Below are positions 1-7,937 of a stretch of DNA of 64,000 nucleotides, piece by piece. The stretch spans positions 1-64,000 of the forward strand of contig NZ_JBBODF010000001.1 of the NCBI RefSeq assembly GCF_038002825.1. The letters run 5' to 3'. Source of the stretch: Paenibacillus sp. FSL H8-0048 (lineage in GTDB: Bacteria; Bacillota; Bacilli; Paenibacillales; Paenibacillaceae). Every line of letters begins with the position of its first letter. Position 1 is the first letter of the stretch. The position numbers and the translations under genes are program-made. Under the pieces are notes generated by a model that worked only from the letters and a program-made list of their open reading frames with translations, was not told the DNA's origin and ran no database searches.

Positions 1-467
1 CTCAGGACAAAGAAATGCCGGTCCCGGCCCGCCACGTACCCATACTTAATGTCCATCTGCCAGAGCTGGCCTGCTCCGGTAATGACCCGGTTCTCCGGCA
101 GCTTCCGGGGATGCTTAAAGCGTTTGTGGCGCTGCGGCTGCAGGATATCCAGCGCCTGGCACAGCCGGTAGCTTTTCTTGTGATTGAGCCTCAGCCCGCG
201 CTGGTTCCACAAGCACTTGGCCAGCAGTTTGTATCCGTACACATGCTCTTCTCCAGCGATTAATTCCAGCAGCCATTCCTGGATTTCCTCGTCGCTAATC
301 TTCTCTCCAGACTCGATCAGGGAGTAGCCGGGTACGGGTCTTCCGCGTCCCTGAGGTACGGCCTGTGCCTCCTGCTTCTTGCGTTTCTTACGGTCGTAAT
401 ACGTAGACTCTGCGAGCCCCACGAGACGGAGTACCAACGCTGCGGTATTCCCCTGCTTAATGAACAT
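1..467 (-). CDS. IS3-family transposase orfB (integrase core), 3' truncated by window edge
   Basis: Reading the minus strand from ATG 467 gives MFIKQGNTAALVLRLVGLAE, then YYDRKKRKK, a helical region with YGYKLLAKCLWNQRG, and QMDIKYGYV, whose aspartate is the first acidic residue of the DDE triad. This is the N-terminal half of the IS3/IS150-type DDE integrase that cuts and joins element ends. The remaining D and E lie beyond base 1. The frame is open upstream of the ATG through to the orfA slippery site at 506-512, so the working protein is probably an OrfAB fusion made by -1 frameshifting rather than a free OrfB. Confidence 0.85.
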   Translation of the reverse strand, partial: MFIKQGNTAALVLRLVGLAESTYYDRKKRKKQEAQAVPQGRGRPVPGYSLIESGEKISDEEIQEWLLELIAGEEHVYGYKLLAKCLWNQRGLRLNHKKSYRLCQALDILQPQRHKRFKHPRKLPENRVITGAGQLWQMDIKYGYVAGRDRHFFVL

Positions 468-472
468 GTCGG

Positions 473-787
473 CTACCTCGATTTTTTCGGATAAGCAGGG
501 GTTGGCTTTTTTAGCAGTTCACGCAGAATTTCGATCTCTAGCTCCTTTTCGCCGAGGATCCTGACCGCCTTCTCGTATTTCTGCTCCACGTCCAGGAGGC
601 GCTTCAATTCCTCCACCTGCTCCTGGGGATACGGATGCTCTTGTTCCCCATGGGCTTCGCGGTAATCTCTCACCCACTGATTCACCGTCGATGGGGTCAC
701 CCCATACTTTCGGGCAACCACCGCTGCCTTAATGCCAGACAACACCTCTTGCGCGGCTTTCTCTCTTGTTCCTGTTAAGTGTCCCAT
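473..787 (-). CDS. IS3-family transposase orfA (HTH DNA-binding subunit)
   Basis: About 104 residues. An N-terminal helix-turn-helix (GIKAAVVARKYGVTPSTVNQ) recognises the element ends, and a C-terminal heptad region (KYEKAVRILGEKELEIEIL) is the usual dimerising zipper. Two starts are possible: ATG 796 directly abuts GGAGGAGG, while ATG 787 sits at normal distance from it and is preferred. The gene ends at 473 and its last codons overlap the open orfB frame. The IS3 slippery heptamer A AAA AAG lies in frame at 512-506, so orfA is both a free product and the N-terminus of an OrfAB fusion. Confidence 0.85.
   Translation of the reverse strand: MGHLTGTREKAAQEVLSGIKAAVVARKYGVTPSTVNQWVRDYREAHGEQEHPYPQEQVEELKRLLDVEQKYEKAVRILGEKELEIEILRELLKKPTPAYPKKSR
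506..512 (-). other. Programmed -1 frameshift site of the IS element (A AAA AAG)
   Basis: In the orfA frame the codons are CTA AAA AAG CCA. The heptamer A AAA AAG is the textbook IS3-family -1 slippery sequence. After slipping, the frame reads ANPCLSEKIEVADMFIKQG and continues without a stop into orfB. Confidence 0.75.
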
Positions 788-865
788 ACCGTTCATCCTC
801 CTCCTGTTTCTAGTCTACATTTTTGTGGGGGAGGACTCCAACTTCTTTAGGGGGCTGTGGAGCAT

Positions 866-1030
866 TGTGCTCACAAGTAGGCACATGGCCTGAATGTATG
901 TGAAAAACAGTATACATTGTGATCGCAAGCAAGCATATGGCCTGAATGTATGTGGAAAACAGTATGCATTTTGATCGCAAGCAGGCACACGGCCTGAATA
1001 TATGTGAAAAACAGCATACATTGTGATCGC
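866..1030. repeat. Tandem array, 52-bp unit, three copies plus a partial fourth
   Basis: Units start at 866, 918 and 970, with a partial unit from 1022. Each carries an imperfect palindrome (ATGTATGTG-AAAAA-CAGTATACAT type), then CGCAAGC and GGCCTGA. The copies differ by scattered substitutions. There is no spacer sequence and no cas gene. The open frame through this stretch is a by-product of the repeats. The gap between the IS end and the GNAT gene (841-1204) otherwise holds only the hairpin at 1125. Confidence 0.85.
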
Positions 1031-1124
1031 GCGAAGGTAATCTTATTCATCAGTTAGGATGATTTTGTTCAAATATAAGAATGTATAGGTTTCACGCTAT
1101 ACATTATCTTTCTATTTCTCGCCG

Positions 1125-1162
1125 AAACGGTACCGTCCTTTAAAAGGACGGCAAAGCCGTTT
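1125..1162. repeat. Dispersed nested hairpin, copy 1
   Basis: Outer stem AAACGG/CCGTTT encloses inner stem CCGTCCTTT/AAAGGACGG. The flanks (TTTCTATTTCTCGC before, CCACTTGTT after) are shared with the copy at 15747. It is an intergenic REP-like palindrome 3' of the GNAT gene. It is not followed by a T-run, so it is not a classical terminator. Confidence 0.8.
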
Positions 1163-1204
1163 CCACTTGTTACGAAAAACTGAATACAATGTAACCAGTC
1201 AGGC

Positions 1205-1735
1205 TCAGGAACTTTGAGTCCATTCTGCTAAGGATAGCTCATAGTCTATAAAAGTCTGTAATTCCCCATGCTGATCTGCCCAGGCATTCTTTCGCACTGC
1301 TATTTTCCGGAAGCCGAGTTTCTCATACACATGCTGTGCTCTGGTGTTCTTAAGGTTCGTATCCAGTATAATTTTGTGAAACCCCTGTGATTCAAAAAGA
1401 TAAAGGATCAGCATTTCTAAACTCTGTGTGCCTGCCCCTTTGTTTTGTTGGCTAGAATCACAGATTTTGATGCCAATCTCCGTCACATGTCCAGAAACCG
1501 CATTGAAGCTCATTTCTCCAGCAGGAACACCATCGATTTCCAGAATCAGACGTCCTTTACGTTCAGAATCTGTCCCGGTCTGCAATTGGGTTAACACCTC
1601 TTGTTCAGTGATTCCTAACCCCTCAGGAAATCCGGCGTGCTCCATGACTTCTCCATCGTTCCACCATTTGCATAGCAGTTCTGCATCGGCTACAGTTGCA
1701 TCTCGGATAACCAAATTTCCTTGCTTCATATACAT
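1205..1735 (-). CDS. GNAT-family N-acetyltransferase
   Basis: A 176-residue acyl-CoA-dependent N-acetyltransferase fold. LVIRDATVADAELLCKWWND is the usual N-terminal strand-helix. The acetyl-CoA pyrophosphate loop is around QQNKGAGTQSLEML, and NTRAQHVYEKLGFRKIAV is the C-terminal signature of the fold. ATG 1735 is chosen because GGAGG lies 8 bases upstream; a longer frame from 1750 lacks a binding site. The substrate cannot be told from sequence. It stands alone, with repeat DNA 3' and a membrane-protein gene 5' on the same strand. Confidence 0.85.
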   Translation of the reverse strand: MYMKQGNLVIRDATVADAELLCKWWNDGEVMEHAGFPEGLGITEQEVLTQLQTGTDSERKGRLILEIDGVPAGEMSFNAVSGHVTEIGIKICDSSQQNKGAGTQSLEMLILYLFESQGFHKIILDTNLKNTRAQHVYEKLGFRKIAVRKNAWADQHGELQTFIDYELSLAEWTQSS

Positions 1736-1815
1736 TTTGTATACCTCCATGACTCCAGATTAGCCTGGCTTCACCGTAACATGCCATAATTTCCACGAGA
1801 ATGGAGAGCATTGTT

Positions 1816-2334
1816 TTATTCAAATTGTACAAGGGTTAAGAGCACCAGCAGCGACAGATTCAGCAACAGCCCCAGTATAGATAATTTGTTCCGCTTAACA
1901 ATTCCAAGCACACTAATGCAAATAGCGGTCAGCAGAAGGAAGTATACCAGGTACAGGGAAGTGTCGGCGTAGAGCGTCAAGTCCTTGTACCCTGCGTCAT
2001 TTACAAACTCACCATCGTACAGATTCTTATATCTGCTGTTAGCATAAATTAATATACTGGTGATACAACCTGAGGAGAATAACACAGGAATAGCCGTTAG
2101 GCCTCTTATCTTTTTCTCATATCTGCCTGCTGTAACGGACCATACTCCATAGATGACAAATCCCGCAAGCAGGCAGATGAAATACATCTGATAGAACATT
2201 AGCCCTTCCTCCCGGTCCCCGGTTCCGCCTCCATCCGGTCCTGAAGCATAAAACAATAAGTTTGTTAGGACCAGCATGAAATTCAGGAGTGCGTATTTAA
2301 GAGCACTGATTCCTATTCCCTTGAATTCTTCCAT
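1816..2334 (-). CDS. Hypothetical integral membrane protein (about 5 TM segments)
   Basis: 172 residues, not assigned to a family. Hydrophobic stretches lie near residues 12-32 (LLNFMLVLTNLLFY), 47-67, 80-98, 128-146 and 150-170 (ILGLLLNLSLLVLLTLV). A short Gly/Asp-rich loop follows the first segment, and a Tyr/Asp-rich loop (KNLYDGEFVNDAGYKDL) lies between the third and fourth. It is on the same strand as the GNAT gene, about 80 bases upstream of it. No catalytic motif is visible. Confidence 0.6.
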   Translation of the reverse strand: MEEFKGIGISALKYALLNFMLVLTNLLFYASGPDGGGTGDREEGLMFYQMYFICLLAGFVIYGVWSVTAGRYEKKIRGLTAIPVLFSSGCITSILIYANSRYKNLYDGEFVNDAGYKDLTLYADTSLYLVYFLLLTAICISVLGIVKRNKLSILGLLLNLSLLVLLTLVQFE

Positions 2335-2467
2335 CCTTACCTCCGCTTACTTGGGTTATCCTTCAGATGTTTATTATCACTTTTAATTAATATAATACTA
2401 GAACTCACATACTTCCTCCCCCTTTAGGCAAATTAATACTATACCTATTGACCAAGGGGAGAATTTG

Positions 2468-2656
2468 GTGAAAAGAAAACTTCAAGTCATGACCACGCTG
2501 CTAATGATCGCTCTAATCATCAACGGGCTTGCACTGGCTCCATGCACCGCAGCAGAACCGCCATCACAGTTACAGAATCCTCAGGCGGATTCAAGGGAGC
2601 TGCAGCTGCAAGACATGCTTGTGCTGCAACTGCTGCCCTATATGGAAGGAGAGTGA
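2468..2656 (+). CDS. Small secreted protein, possibly a truncated DUF3888-like protein
   Basis: About 62 residues. A basic start (VKRKLQ) and hydrophobic core (TTLLMIALIINGLALAP) form a signal peptide with likely cleavage near CTAA-EPP. The mature part ends LQDMLVLQLLPYMEGE. The LQDMLVLQLLPY stretch resembles the start of the DUF3888 domain, which normally continues with a conserved helix that is absent here, so the gene may be cut short. GTG 2468 is preferred over TTG 2465 because AAGGGGAG lies at normal spacing. The 195 bases after it hold nothing recognised apart from a TATAAT box at 2808. Confidence 0.5.
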   Translation: MKRKLQVMTTLLMIALIINGLALAPCTAAEPPSQLQNPQADSRELQLQDMLVLQLLPYMEGE

Positions 2657-2851
2657 ATCTCATCATCACAAGTTAAGCTTGTAGGATACAAACATTTAAA
2701 CGGACACGAGCAGCATAATTTCCCTCCAAATTACCTGGACATGTGGAGAAAGAGTAAATGAAGACACTTTTTTCAGAAACCTTCTGGAGTTGTGACGCGT
2801 TAGCCTTTATAATATGACGAGAATATAGAATAAAGGAAAAGGTGTAACTTC

Positions 2852-4408
2852 ATGAGTATATTAAATGTAGAAAAGCTTAGTCACGGCTTCGGCGACCGGG
2901 CCATCTTCACCGATGTCTCCTTCCGTCTGCTGAAGGGTGAGCATATCGGTCTGATCGGCGCCAACGGTGAGGGGAAATCAACCTTCATGAACATCATTAC
3001 CGGTAAGCTGCAGCCGGACGAAGGCAAGGTGGAATGGGCGAAGCGGATGCGCGCCGGGTATCTGGATCAGCATGCGGTGCTTCAGCAGGGGCAATCCATC
3101 CGGGATGTGCTGCGCGGGGCCTTCCAATATCTGTTCGATATGGAACAAGAGATGAACGACATGTACGGCAAGATGGGGGATGTGACCCCTGAGGAGCTGG
3201 AGCAGCTGCTGGAGGATGTCGGAACAATTCAGGACATGCTGACCAGCCAGGACTTCTATATGATCGATGCCAAAATCGATGAAACCGCGCGCGGACTCGG
3301 CCTGACCGACATCGGTCTGGACAAGGATGTCAACGACCTCAGCGGCGGTCAGCGGACCAAGGTGCTGCTGGCGAAGCTGCTGCTGGAGAAGCCGGATATT
3401 CTGCTGCTCGATGAGCCTACGAACTATCTGGATGAACAGCATATCAACTGGCTGAAGCGTTACCTGCAGGAATATGAGAATGCCTTCATTCTGATCTCCC
3501 ATGACATTCCGTTCCTGAATAGCGTGATCAACCTGATCTACCATATGGAGAACCAGTCGCTGTCGCGTTATGTGGGCGATTATGAGTATTTCCAGCAGGT
3601 GTACGAAGCGAAGAAGTCGCAGCTGGAATCCGCCTTCAAGCGCCAGCAGCAGGAGATTGCCGATCTGAAGGATTTCGTGGCCCGCAACAAGGCCAGTGTA
3701 GCTACCCGCAATATGGCCATGTCCCGGCAGAAGAAGCTGGATAAGATGGAGGTCATCGAGATTGCCAAGGAGAAGCCGAAGCCGCAGTTCAACTTCAAGC
3801 AGGGGCGGACCTCCGGTAAAGTGATTTTTGAGACCAAGGATCTGGTGATCGGGTATGATTCCCCATTGTCGCGTCCGCTGGACCTCAGCATGGAGCGGGG
3901 ACAGAAGATCGCCCTCGTCGGTGCGAACGGTATCGGTAAAACCACACTGCTGCGCAGCATTCTCGGCCAGATTCAGCCCATCTCAGGCACAGCCCGTCTT
4001 GGCGATCTGCTGGAGATCGGGTATTTCGAACAGGAAATGAAGGAATCGAATTACAACACCTGTATTGAGGAGATCTGGAACGAATTCCCGTCCTACTCCC
4101 AATTCGAGATTCGTGCAGCGCTGGCGAAGTGCGGCCTGACCACCAAGCATATTGAGAGTAAAATTGCTGTCCTGAGCGGCGGTGAGAAGGCAAAGGTACG
4201 TCTGTGCAAGCTGATTAACCGGGAGAGCAATCTGCTGGTACTGGATGAGCCTACCAACCATCTCGATGTGGATGCGAAGGAAGAGCTGCAGCGTGCGCTC
4301 AAAGCCTATAAAGGCAGCATTCTGCTGATCTCCCATGAGCCTGAATTCTACCGTGATATCGTGACCGATACCTGGAACTGCGAATCATGGACGACCAAAG
4401 TCTTCTAG
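2852..4408 (+). CDS. ABC-F family ATP-binding cassette protein
   Basis: 518 residues with two ABC ATPase domains in one chain and no membrane segment, as in ABC-F proteins that act on ribosomes. Domain 1 has Walker A GANGEGKST near residue 37, signature LSGGQ and Walker B ILLLDEPTNYLD. Domain 2 has GANGIGKTT, LSGGE and LLVLDEPTNHLD. The linker (residues about 240-310) is charged and helical. Close relatives are widespread in Firmicutes without a firm name, so resistance versus housekeeping translation cannot be decided. A TATAAT box at 2808 and an AAAGGAAAAGG binding site precede the ATG. Confidence 0.9.
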   Translation: MSILNVEKLSHGFGDRAIFTDVSFRLLKGEHIGLIGANGEGKSTFMNIITGKLQPDEGKVEWAKRMRAGYLDQHAVLQQGQSIRDVLRGAFQYLFDMEQEMNDMYGKMGDVTPEELEQLLEDVGTIQDMLTSQDFYMIDAKIDETARGLGLTDIGLDKDVNDLSGGQRTKVLLAKLLLEKPDILLLDEPTNYLDEQHINWLKRYLQEYENAFILISHDIPFLNSVINLIYHMENQSLSRYVGDYEYFQQVYEAKKSQLESAFKRQQQEIADLKDFVARNKASVATRNMAMSRQKKLDKMEVIEIAKEKPKPQFNFKQGRTSGKVIFETKDLVIGYDSPLSRPLDLSMERGQKIALVGANGIGKTTLLRSILGQIQPISGTARLGDLLEIGYFEQEMKESNYNTCIEEIWNEFPSYSQFEIRAALAKCGLTTKHIESKIAVLSGGEKAKVRLCKLINRESNLLVLDEPTNHLDVDAKEELQRALKAYKGSILLISHEPEFYRDIVTDTWNCESWTTKVF

Positions 4409-4443
4409 AGAACTGAACCGGCAATAACGCCGGTGTTGAGCTT

Positions 4444-4487
4444 GACCCGTAGGAGGGGCACTTTGCAAAAAGTGACTCTTGCGGGTC
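4444..4487 (+). other. Structured leader upstream of the PTS gene
   Basis: Between the ABC-F stop and the PTS start the RNA can fold. GACCCG (4444-4449) pairs with CGGGTC (4482-4487), enclosing a second stem CACTTT-GCAA-AAAGTG (4459-4474). No T-run follows and it does not resemble the RAT antiterminator of bgl operons, so a regulatory role is only possible. Confidence 0.3.
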
Positions 4488-4525
4488 ATTCGTATTACAG
4501 TGGAGTAAGAATGCAGGGGGATCAT

Positions 4526-5650
4526 ATGAACGCAGTGAATGAGGAGACAGTCGTGAAGCCATCCAAACGCAGTCTGGTCAATATCATTATTGACGGCATT
4601 TCTGGTATTTTTCTTCCCATAGTGAATATATTGAGCGCGGCAGGAATCATGAAGGGGCTGCTCGCTGGTGCGGTTGCGCTGGAGCTCGTCAGCAAGACGG
4701 AAGGCACCTATACGGTGCTGAATGCCATGGCGGACAGCCTGTTCCATTACCTTCCGCTGCTGCTGGCGTTTACGGCAGCCCGTAAATTCGGGGCCAATCC
4801 TTTTACGGCGGTTGTGATAGGCGGGGTTATGCTATATCCCAGTCTGACTACACTATTTGCGAACAACGAAAACATTGAGTTTATGGGCATGAGCATCAGG
4901 CCGGTTAATTATCCTGCAAGCGCTATTCCCATCATTCTGGCGGTGGGCCTGCTGGTCTATGTCGAGCGGTTCTGTGTTAAAATATTGCCGGAGGTCATCC
5001 GCGGCTTCTTCACTCCGCTGATCTCTGTGGTCGTCGTCTCGTCGGTGACGCTGCTGGTATTCGGACCGATGGGGGCGCTGGCCGGGGATGCCCTGGCAGA
5101 CGGGTACCGCACTGTGTACAATTTCAGTTCAGTCGGCGCCGGTATGGTGCTGGGGGCAGTCATTCAGCCAATGGTGATTTTCGGGCTGCACTGGAGTCTG
5201 GTGCCGCTGGCGATCAACAATATCAGCACGGGCGGTTCAGACACGATCCTCGCGCTGATGGGACCTGCTGCCTTTGCCCAGGCCGGGGCTGCACTTGCGG
5301 TATTCATCAAAGCCAAAAACAAACAGTTCCGTACCTTAAGCCTGTCGGCATCTATCTCGGCCTTATTCGGTGTGACGGAGCCTGCGATGTTCGGAGTGAA
5401 TCTGCCTTTGCGTAAGCCGATGGTTATCGTCTGTATTGCCGGCTCAATCGGCGGGGGAATGGTTGGAGCGTTTGGCTCCTCTGCGATCTCGTTTGCTTTT
5501 CCGGGACTGGCTACGCTGCCTGCTTATCTCGGGGACGGATTTGGCGGCTTCCTGATCGCATGTGCCACCGGGTTCCTGATTGCCCTGATTGCCACACTGT
5601 CGGTGAAGCTGGGACCGGAGCCGGTGGTGGGGGAACCTGCCAAGTCATAG
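4526..5650 (+). CDS. PTS transporter, EIIC component of beta-glucoside type (no IIA/IIB)
   Basis: 374 residues, strongly hydrophobic with about ten membrane segments. It resembles the IIC domain of BglP/ScrA-type permeases: RSLVNIIIDGISGIFLPIVN at the start, ALLFGVTEPAMFGVN-like signature (ISALFGVTEPAMFGVNLPLR) near residue 290, and GLHWSLVPLAINN. In this family IIC carries the sugar across the membrane while IIB and IIA supply phosphate. Neither domain is fused or adjacent here, so it must borrow them or act otherwise. ATG 4526 is chosen because AGGGGG lies 6 bases upstream. It is probably co-transcribed with the next gene, whose GGAGGGG site follows 11 bases after the stop. Confidence 0.85.
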   Translation: MNAVNEETVVKPSKRSLVNIIIDGISGIFLPIVNILSAAGIMKGLLAGAVALELVSKTEGTYTVLNAMADSLFHYLPLLLAFTAARKFGANPFTAVVIGGVMLYPSLTTLFANNENIEFMGMSIRPVNYPASAIPIILAVGLLVYVERFCVKILPEVIRGFFTPLISVVVVSSVTLLVFGPMGALAGDALADGYRTVYNFSSVGAGMVLGAVIQPMVIFGLHWSLVPLAINNISTGGSDTILALMGPAAFAQAGAALAVFIKAKNKQFRTLSLSASISALFGVTEPAMFGVNLPLRKPMVIVCIAGSIGGGMVGAFGSSAISFAFPGLATLPAYLGDGFGGFLIACATGFLIALIATLSVKLGPEPVVGEPAKS

Positions 5651-5668
5651 TATAGGAGGGGATTTCGC

Positions 5669-6592
5669 ATGAGAGCCATTAGAAGAACGAAGACCGTTGA
5701 AGGGACTTCCATTCCCGGCATCATCCAAAATGGAGGAAGTTACTTCTATATTAATGTAGACGTCTATGAAGACGGCATGGTGAACTGCTGGGAGCTGACC
5801 GACCTTGCGGGCTTATCCGGCAAAATACAATCGGGCTGGCTGACGCCAGCAGCCCCGGCAGGAGAGCAGCTGTCCATTCACGGTCTGGGGGCGTATACTG
5901 TGGAGTCGGCGAAGTGGACTTACAACGCTGAAAGCTATTATCAGCATGTGAAGGATACGGTTACCCGCCTGAATCCTGAGCTTACGAATATTTATGAGAT
6001 TTCAGAGCGGGAGCAGGAGCGCAATGAAGCGCGCCGGATCGCCCTTTCGCCAACAGCTACGGAATTCTATGTTAACAGCGAAATGTTCTACCAGACGACG
6101 GAGGGCAAAAGTGTCCATCTGTTCATGAAGAATAGCGGTGCAGTATATTTGGTCGATGTTGTGATCTATAAGGACGGAAAGGTATCGGTCTATAACCTGC
6201 CTGCAGAAGCTGACTATACGCTGGAGGAGCTGGACGGGCTTTTTGCGGACGGGACGTTCTTTACCACCCTGGATGCTTCCACTCTGGTTCATATACTGCA
6301 ATTGGGCGAGGTGACGCTTGGCGCTTCGCTGTATTCTGCGGAAGCGGAAGAGAAGCTCAAAGAGCTGCACAACCTCCACAAGCAGCTAAACGGCGAGCAA
6401 ACGGCGCATGAAGCGTGCCGGGCTGCCTATTATGCTTATCTGGAGAATCCGAGTGAGTACTACCGGGAGCAGCTTAGAATCAAATATGAGCTTGTGCCGG
6501 AGCATGAACGGATGTATCTGGGCGATATGGATACGAAGGATTGGGATTACCAGCGGATTCTGTATCATCCTGAAGAGACACGGGAAGTGTGA
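5669..6592 (+). CDS. Hypothetical protein with an internal duplication
   Basis: 307 residues, no recognised family, no signal peptide or membrane segment. Two similar beta-rich modules can be seen: residues about 23-80 (YFYINVDVYEDGMVNCWELTD) and about 155-215 (AVYLVDVVIYKDGKVSVYNLP). They are separated by a charged helix and followed by a helical tail rich in Glu, Lys and Tyr. It follows the PTS gene closely and precedes a YcxB-like gene, so all three may form one transcript ending at the terminator at 7144. Confidence 0.6.
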   Translation: MRAIRRTKTVEGTSIPGIIQNGGSYFYINVDVYEDGMVNCWELTDLAGLSGKIQSGWLTPAAPAGEQLSIHGLGAYTVESAKWTYNAESYYQHVKDTVTRLNPELTNIYEISEREQERNEARRIALSPTATEFYVNSEMFYQTTEGKSVHLFMKNSGAVYLVDVVIYKDGKVSVYNLPAEADYTLEELDGLFADGTFFTTLDASTLVHILQLGEVTLGASLYSAEAEEKLKELHNLHKQLNGEQTAHEACRAAYYAYLENPSEYYREQLRIKYELVPEHERMYLGDMDTKDWDYQRILYHPEETREV

Positions 6593-6624
6593 ACTTATTA
6601 AAGTGAAGAGATAGAGGTGGCAGG

Positions 6625-7122
6625 ATGGAGACAATCAGCTTTCATTATGGACGGCATATTTCCAAGGTGGCACGGGCATTATATTTCCACTCGTGGAAAT
6701 CTATACTGTCCATTGGAGTTCAAGCGGTATTTATAGCGGTGTGCATGATTCTGTATACTCAGAACCCGTCGGTCATTCTGCTCGGCATATCGATTACGCT
6801 GGTTCTGACCATGGGAATGTCAATCGTGATGCGTACCCTGCTTTTACCGAAGATCTTGTCGGCAGATACAAGGTATAATAAGGAATTTGAATATCTTTTC
6901 GATGCAGAGGGGATCAATTTCAGTCCGGAGAAGGACGCGTCTGTCATGACATGGGGCTCCTTCACCCGGGTATGGGAGAACCAGAGCTATTATCTGCTGT
7001 TCCATGGGCCACAGGAGTATTGGTTCGTTGCGAAGCAATCGTTCGAGGATGCCGCACAGGAGCATAAATTCAGAGCGTATGTGTCAGATCACCGCAAGAT
7101 TGTCAGTGGTGTGATTTGGTGA
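6625..7122 (+). CDS. YcxB-like membrane protein
   Basis: 165 residues. Two adjacent membrane segments (residues about 25-45 and 48-70) are followed by a soluble domain containing FEYLFDAEGINFSPEKDASVMTWGSFTRVWENQSYYLLFHG. That pattern of a short beta domain asking for a tryptophan-containing W-x-x-F core matches the YcxB-like C-terminal domain found in many Firmicute membrane proteins of unknown function. A GAGGTGG site lies upstream. It is the last gene before a strong terminator. Confidence 0.7.
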   Translation: METISFHYGRHISKVARALYFHSWKSILSIGVQAVFIAVCMILYTQNPSVILLGISITLVLTMGMSIVMRTLLLPKILSADTRYNKEFEYLFDAEGINFSPEKDASVMTWGSFTRVWENQSYYLLFHGPQEYWFVAKQSFEDAAQEHKFRAYVSDHRKIVSGVIW

Positions 7123-7143
7123 CAAGTAAGACGGATATGAAAG

Positions 7144-7174
7144 AAGGACATGCTATCCCGCGCATGTCCTTTTC
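7144..7174 (+). terminator. Rho-independent terminator
   Basis: The stem AAGGACATGC/GCATGTCCTT with an 8-base loop is followed by TTTT. It closes the PTS-hypothetical-YcxB transcript. Confidence 0.85.
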
Positions 7175-7211
7175 TGCATCTGGGATCGTCGTAGCAGGTA
7201 CTTAGCCGTAG

Positions 7212-7583
7212 CTACACCCGCCAAAAGCTTGTGCAATCTGCCTTGTCGGCAATATTGTACTCGATTAACTGTCTCAGCAGGCCGTAATCCACCGGATTCG
7301 TCCATTTCATGCGGATCAGCAGCTTGGTGTGATCTACTCCGCCTTGCTTGAGGACCTCCTCGAAATGATCCATGCCTGCCTTTTCCGGGGCGACAGCCAT
7401 ATGCCCTTTGGCTACACTGAAGCCGATAATATACGTTCCGTGATCGGTGAACATCGGCTGGTTCCAGCCAATTCTCGGTTCGAGCTGCGGGAACTCCTGC
7501 AACACCCAGGCGAGTACTTCCTCTACCGTATCCCGGTGAACCGGATTATCGATCTTCGCCAGATACTCTGCAAACACATCCAT
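7212..7583 (-). CDS. DUF1801/YdhG-type iron chaperone-like protein
   Basis: 123 residues of the small DUF1801 fold. The core PRIGWNQPMFTDHGTYIIGF followed by SVAKGHMAVAPEKAGMDHF is the family hallmark. In Bacillus subtilis the relative YdhG (Fra) is a frataxin-like iron chaperone supplying iron for Fe-S cluster and haem assembly; the same role here is inferred from family membership. It is a single gene convergent with the YcxB-like gene. Confidence 0.8.
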   Translation of the reverse strand: MDVFAEYLAKIDNPVHRDTVEEVLAWVLQEFPQLEPRIGWNQPMFTDHGTYIIGFSVAKGHMAVAPEKAGMDHFEEVLKQGGVDHTKLLIRMKWTNPVDYGLLRQLIEYNIADKADCTSFWRV

Positions 7584-7696
7584 AGTTATCCCTCCAGATC
7601 AGTAGCCGCGCTTATGCCATTCATAATATCTTGTAGATGGAGGATAGTCAAAAATTTTAATGAATAAAAATGATTATATTACAATGGGGGTGTTGA

Positions 7697-7876
7697 ATGA
7701 TGAAGGAGCTGGACAGACAGAAGTACTTACATGATCAAGCCTCGATGCTGGAAAGTGCGAAGTTGGCTGGAATAAAAAAAGTGGCTAAAAATATGCTTGG
7801 TATGGGTATCGATATAGCGACAATTGTAAAAGCCACGGGGTTAACGAAGCAGGAGATCAATGACTTGCAAAAATAA
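7697..7876 (+). CDS. Small protein resembling the C-terminal tail of Rpn/PD-(D/E)XK family transposase-like nucleases
   Basis: 59 residues from ATG 7697 (or 7700) with GGGGGTG about 7 bases upstream. The last half, VAKNMLGMGIDIATIVKATG followed by LTKQEINDLQK, matches the helical tail (AxxMLxxGxDIxxIxxxTGLxxEEI) that ends Rpn/PD-(D/E)XK transposase-family proteins. The nuclease domain itself is absent, so this is either a remnant or a stand-alone small protein. The intact binding site and start favour expression. Confidence 0.55.
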   Translation: MMKELDRQKYLHDQASMLESAKLAGIKKVAKNMLGMGIDIATIVKATGLTKQEINDLQK

Positions 7877-7937
7877 TGAATGCATGAGGGAGCATCCTGT
7901 GGGGGATAGCTCTCTTTCATTGTTGCTTAGAAAATTG

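Larger units (their letters stand above)
1..840 (-). mobile_element. IS3-family insertion sequence, partial (5' end and orfA/orfB)
   Basis: Two overlapping minus-strand frames encode an IS3-type orfA (HTH plus leucine-zipper-like region) and orfB (DDE integrase). The element leaves the window at base 1, so its 3' end is not visible. The likely outer end is the TGGAGTCC...TAGACTAG stretch at 809-840, which starts with TG as IS3-family ends usually do. The matching inverted repeat cannot be checked here, so the boundary at 840 is inferred. Confidence 0.8.

Noticed and set aside
815..1021. A 68-codon minus-strand frame
   Set aside because: It runs through the 52-bp array and the IS end; repeat-derived.
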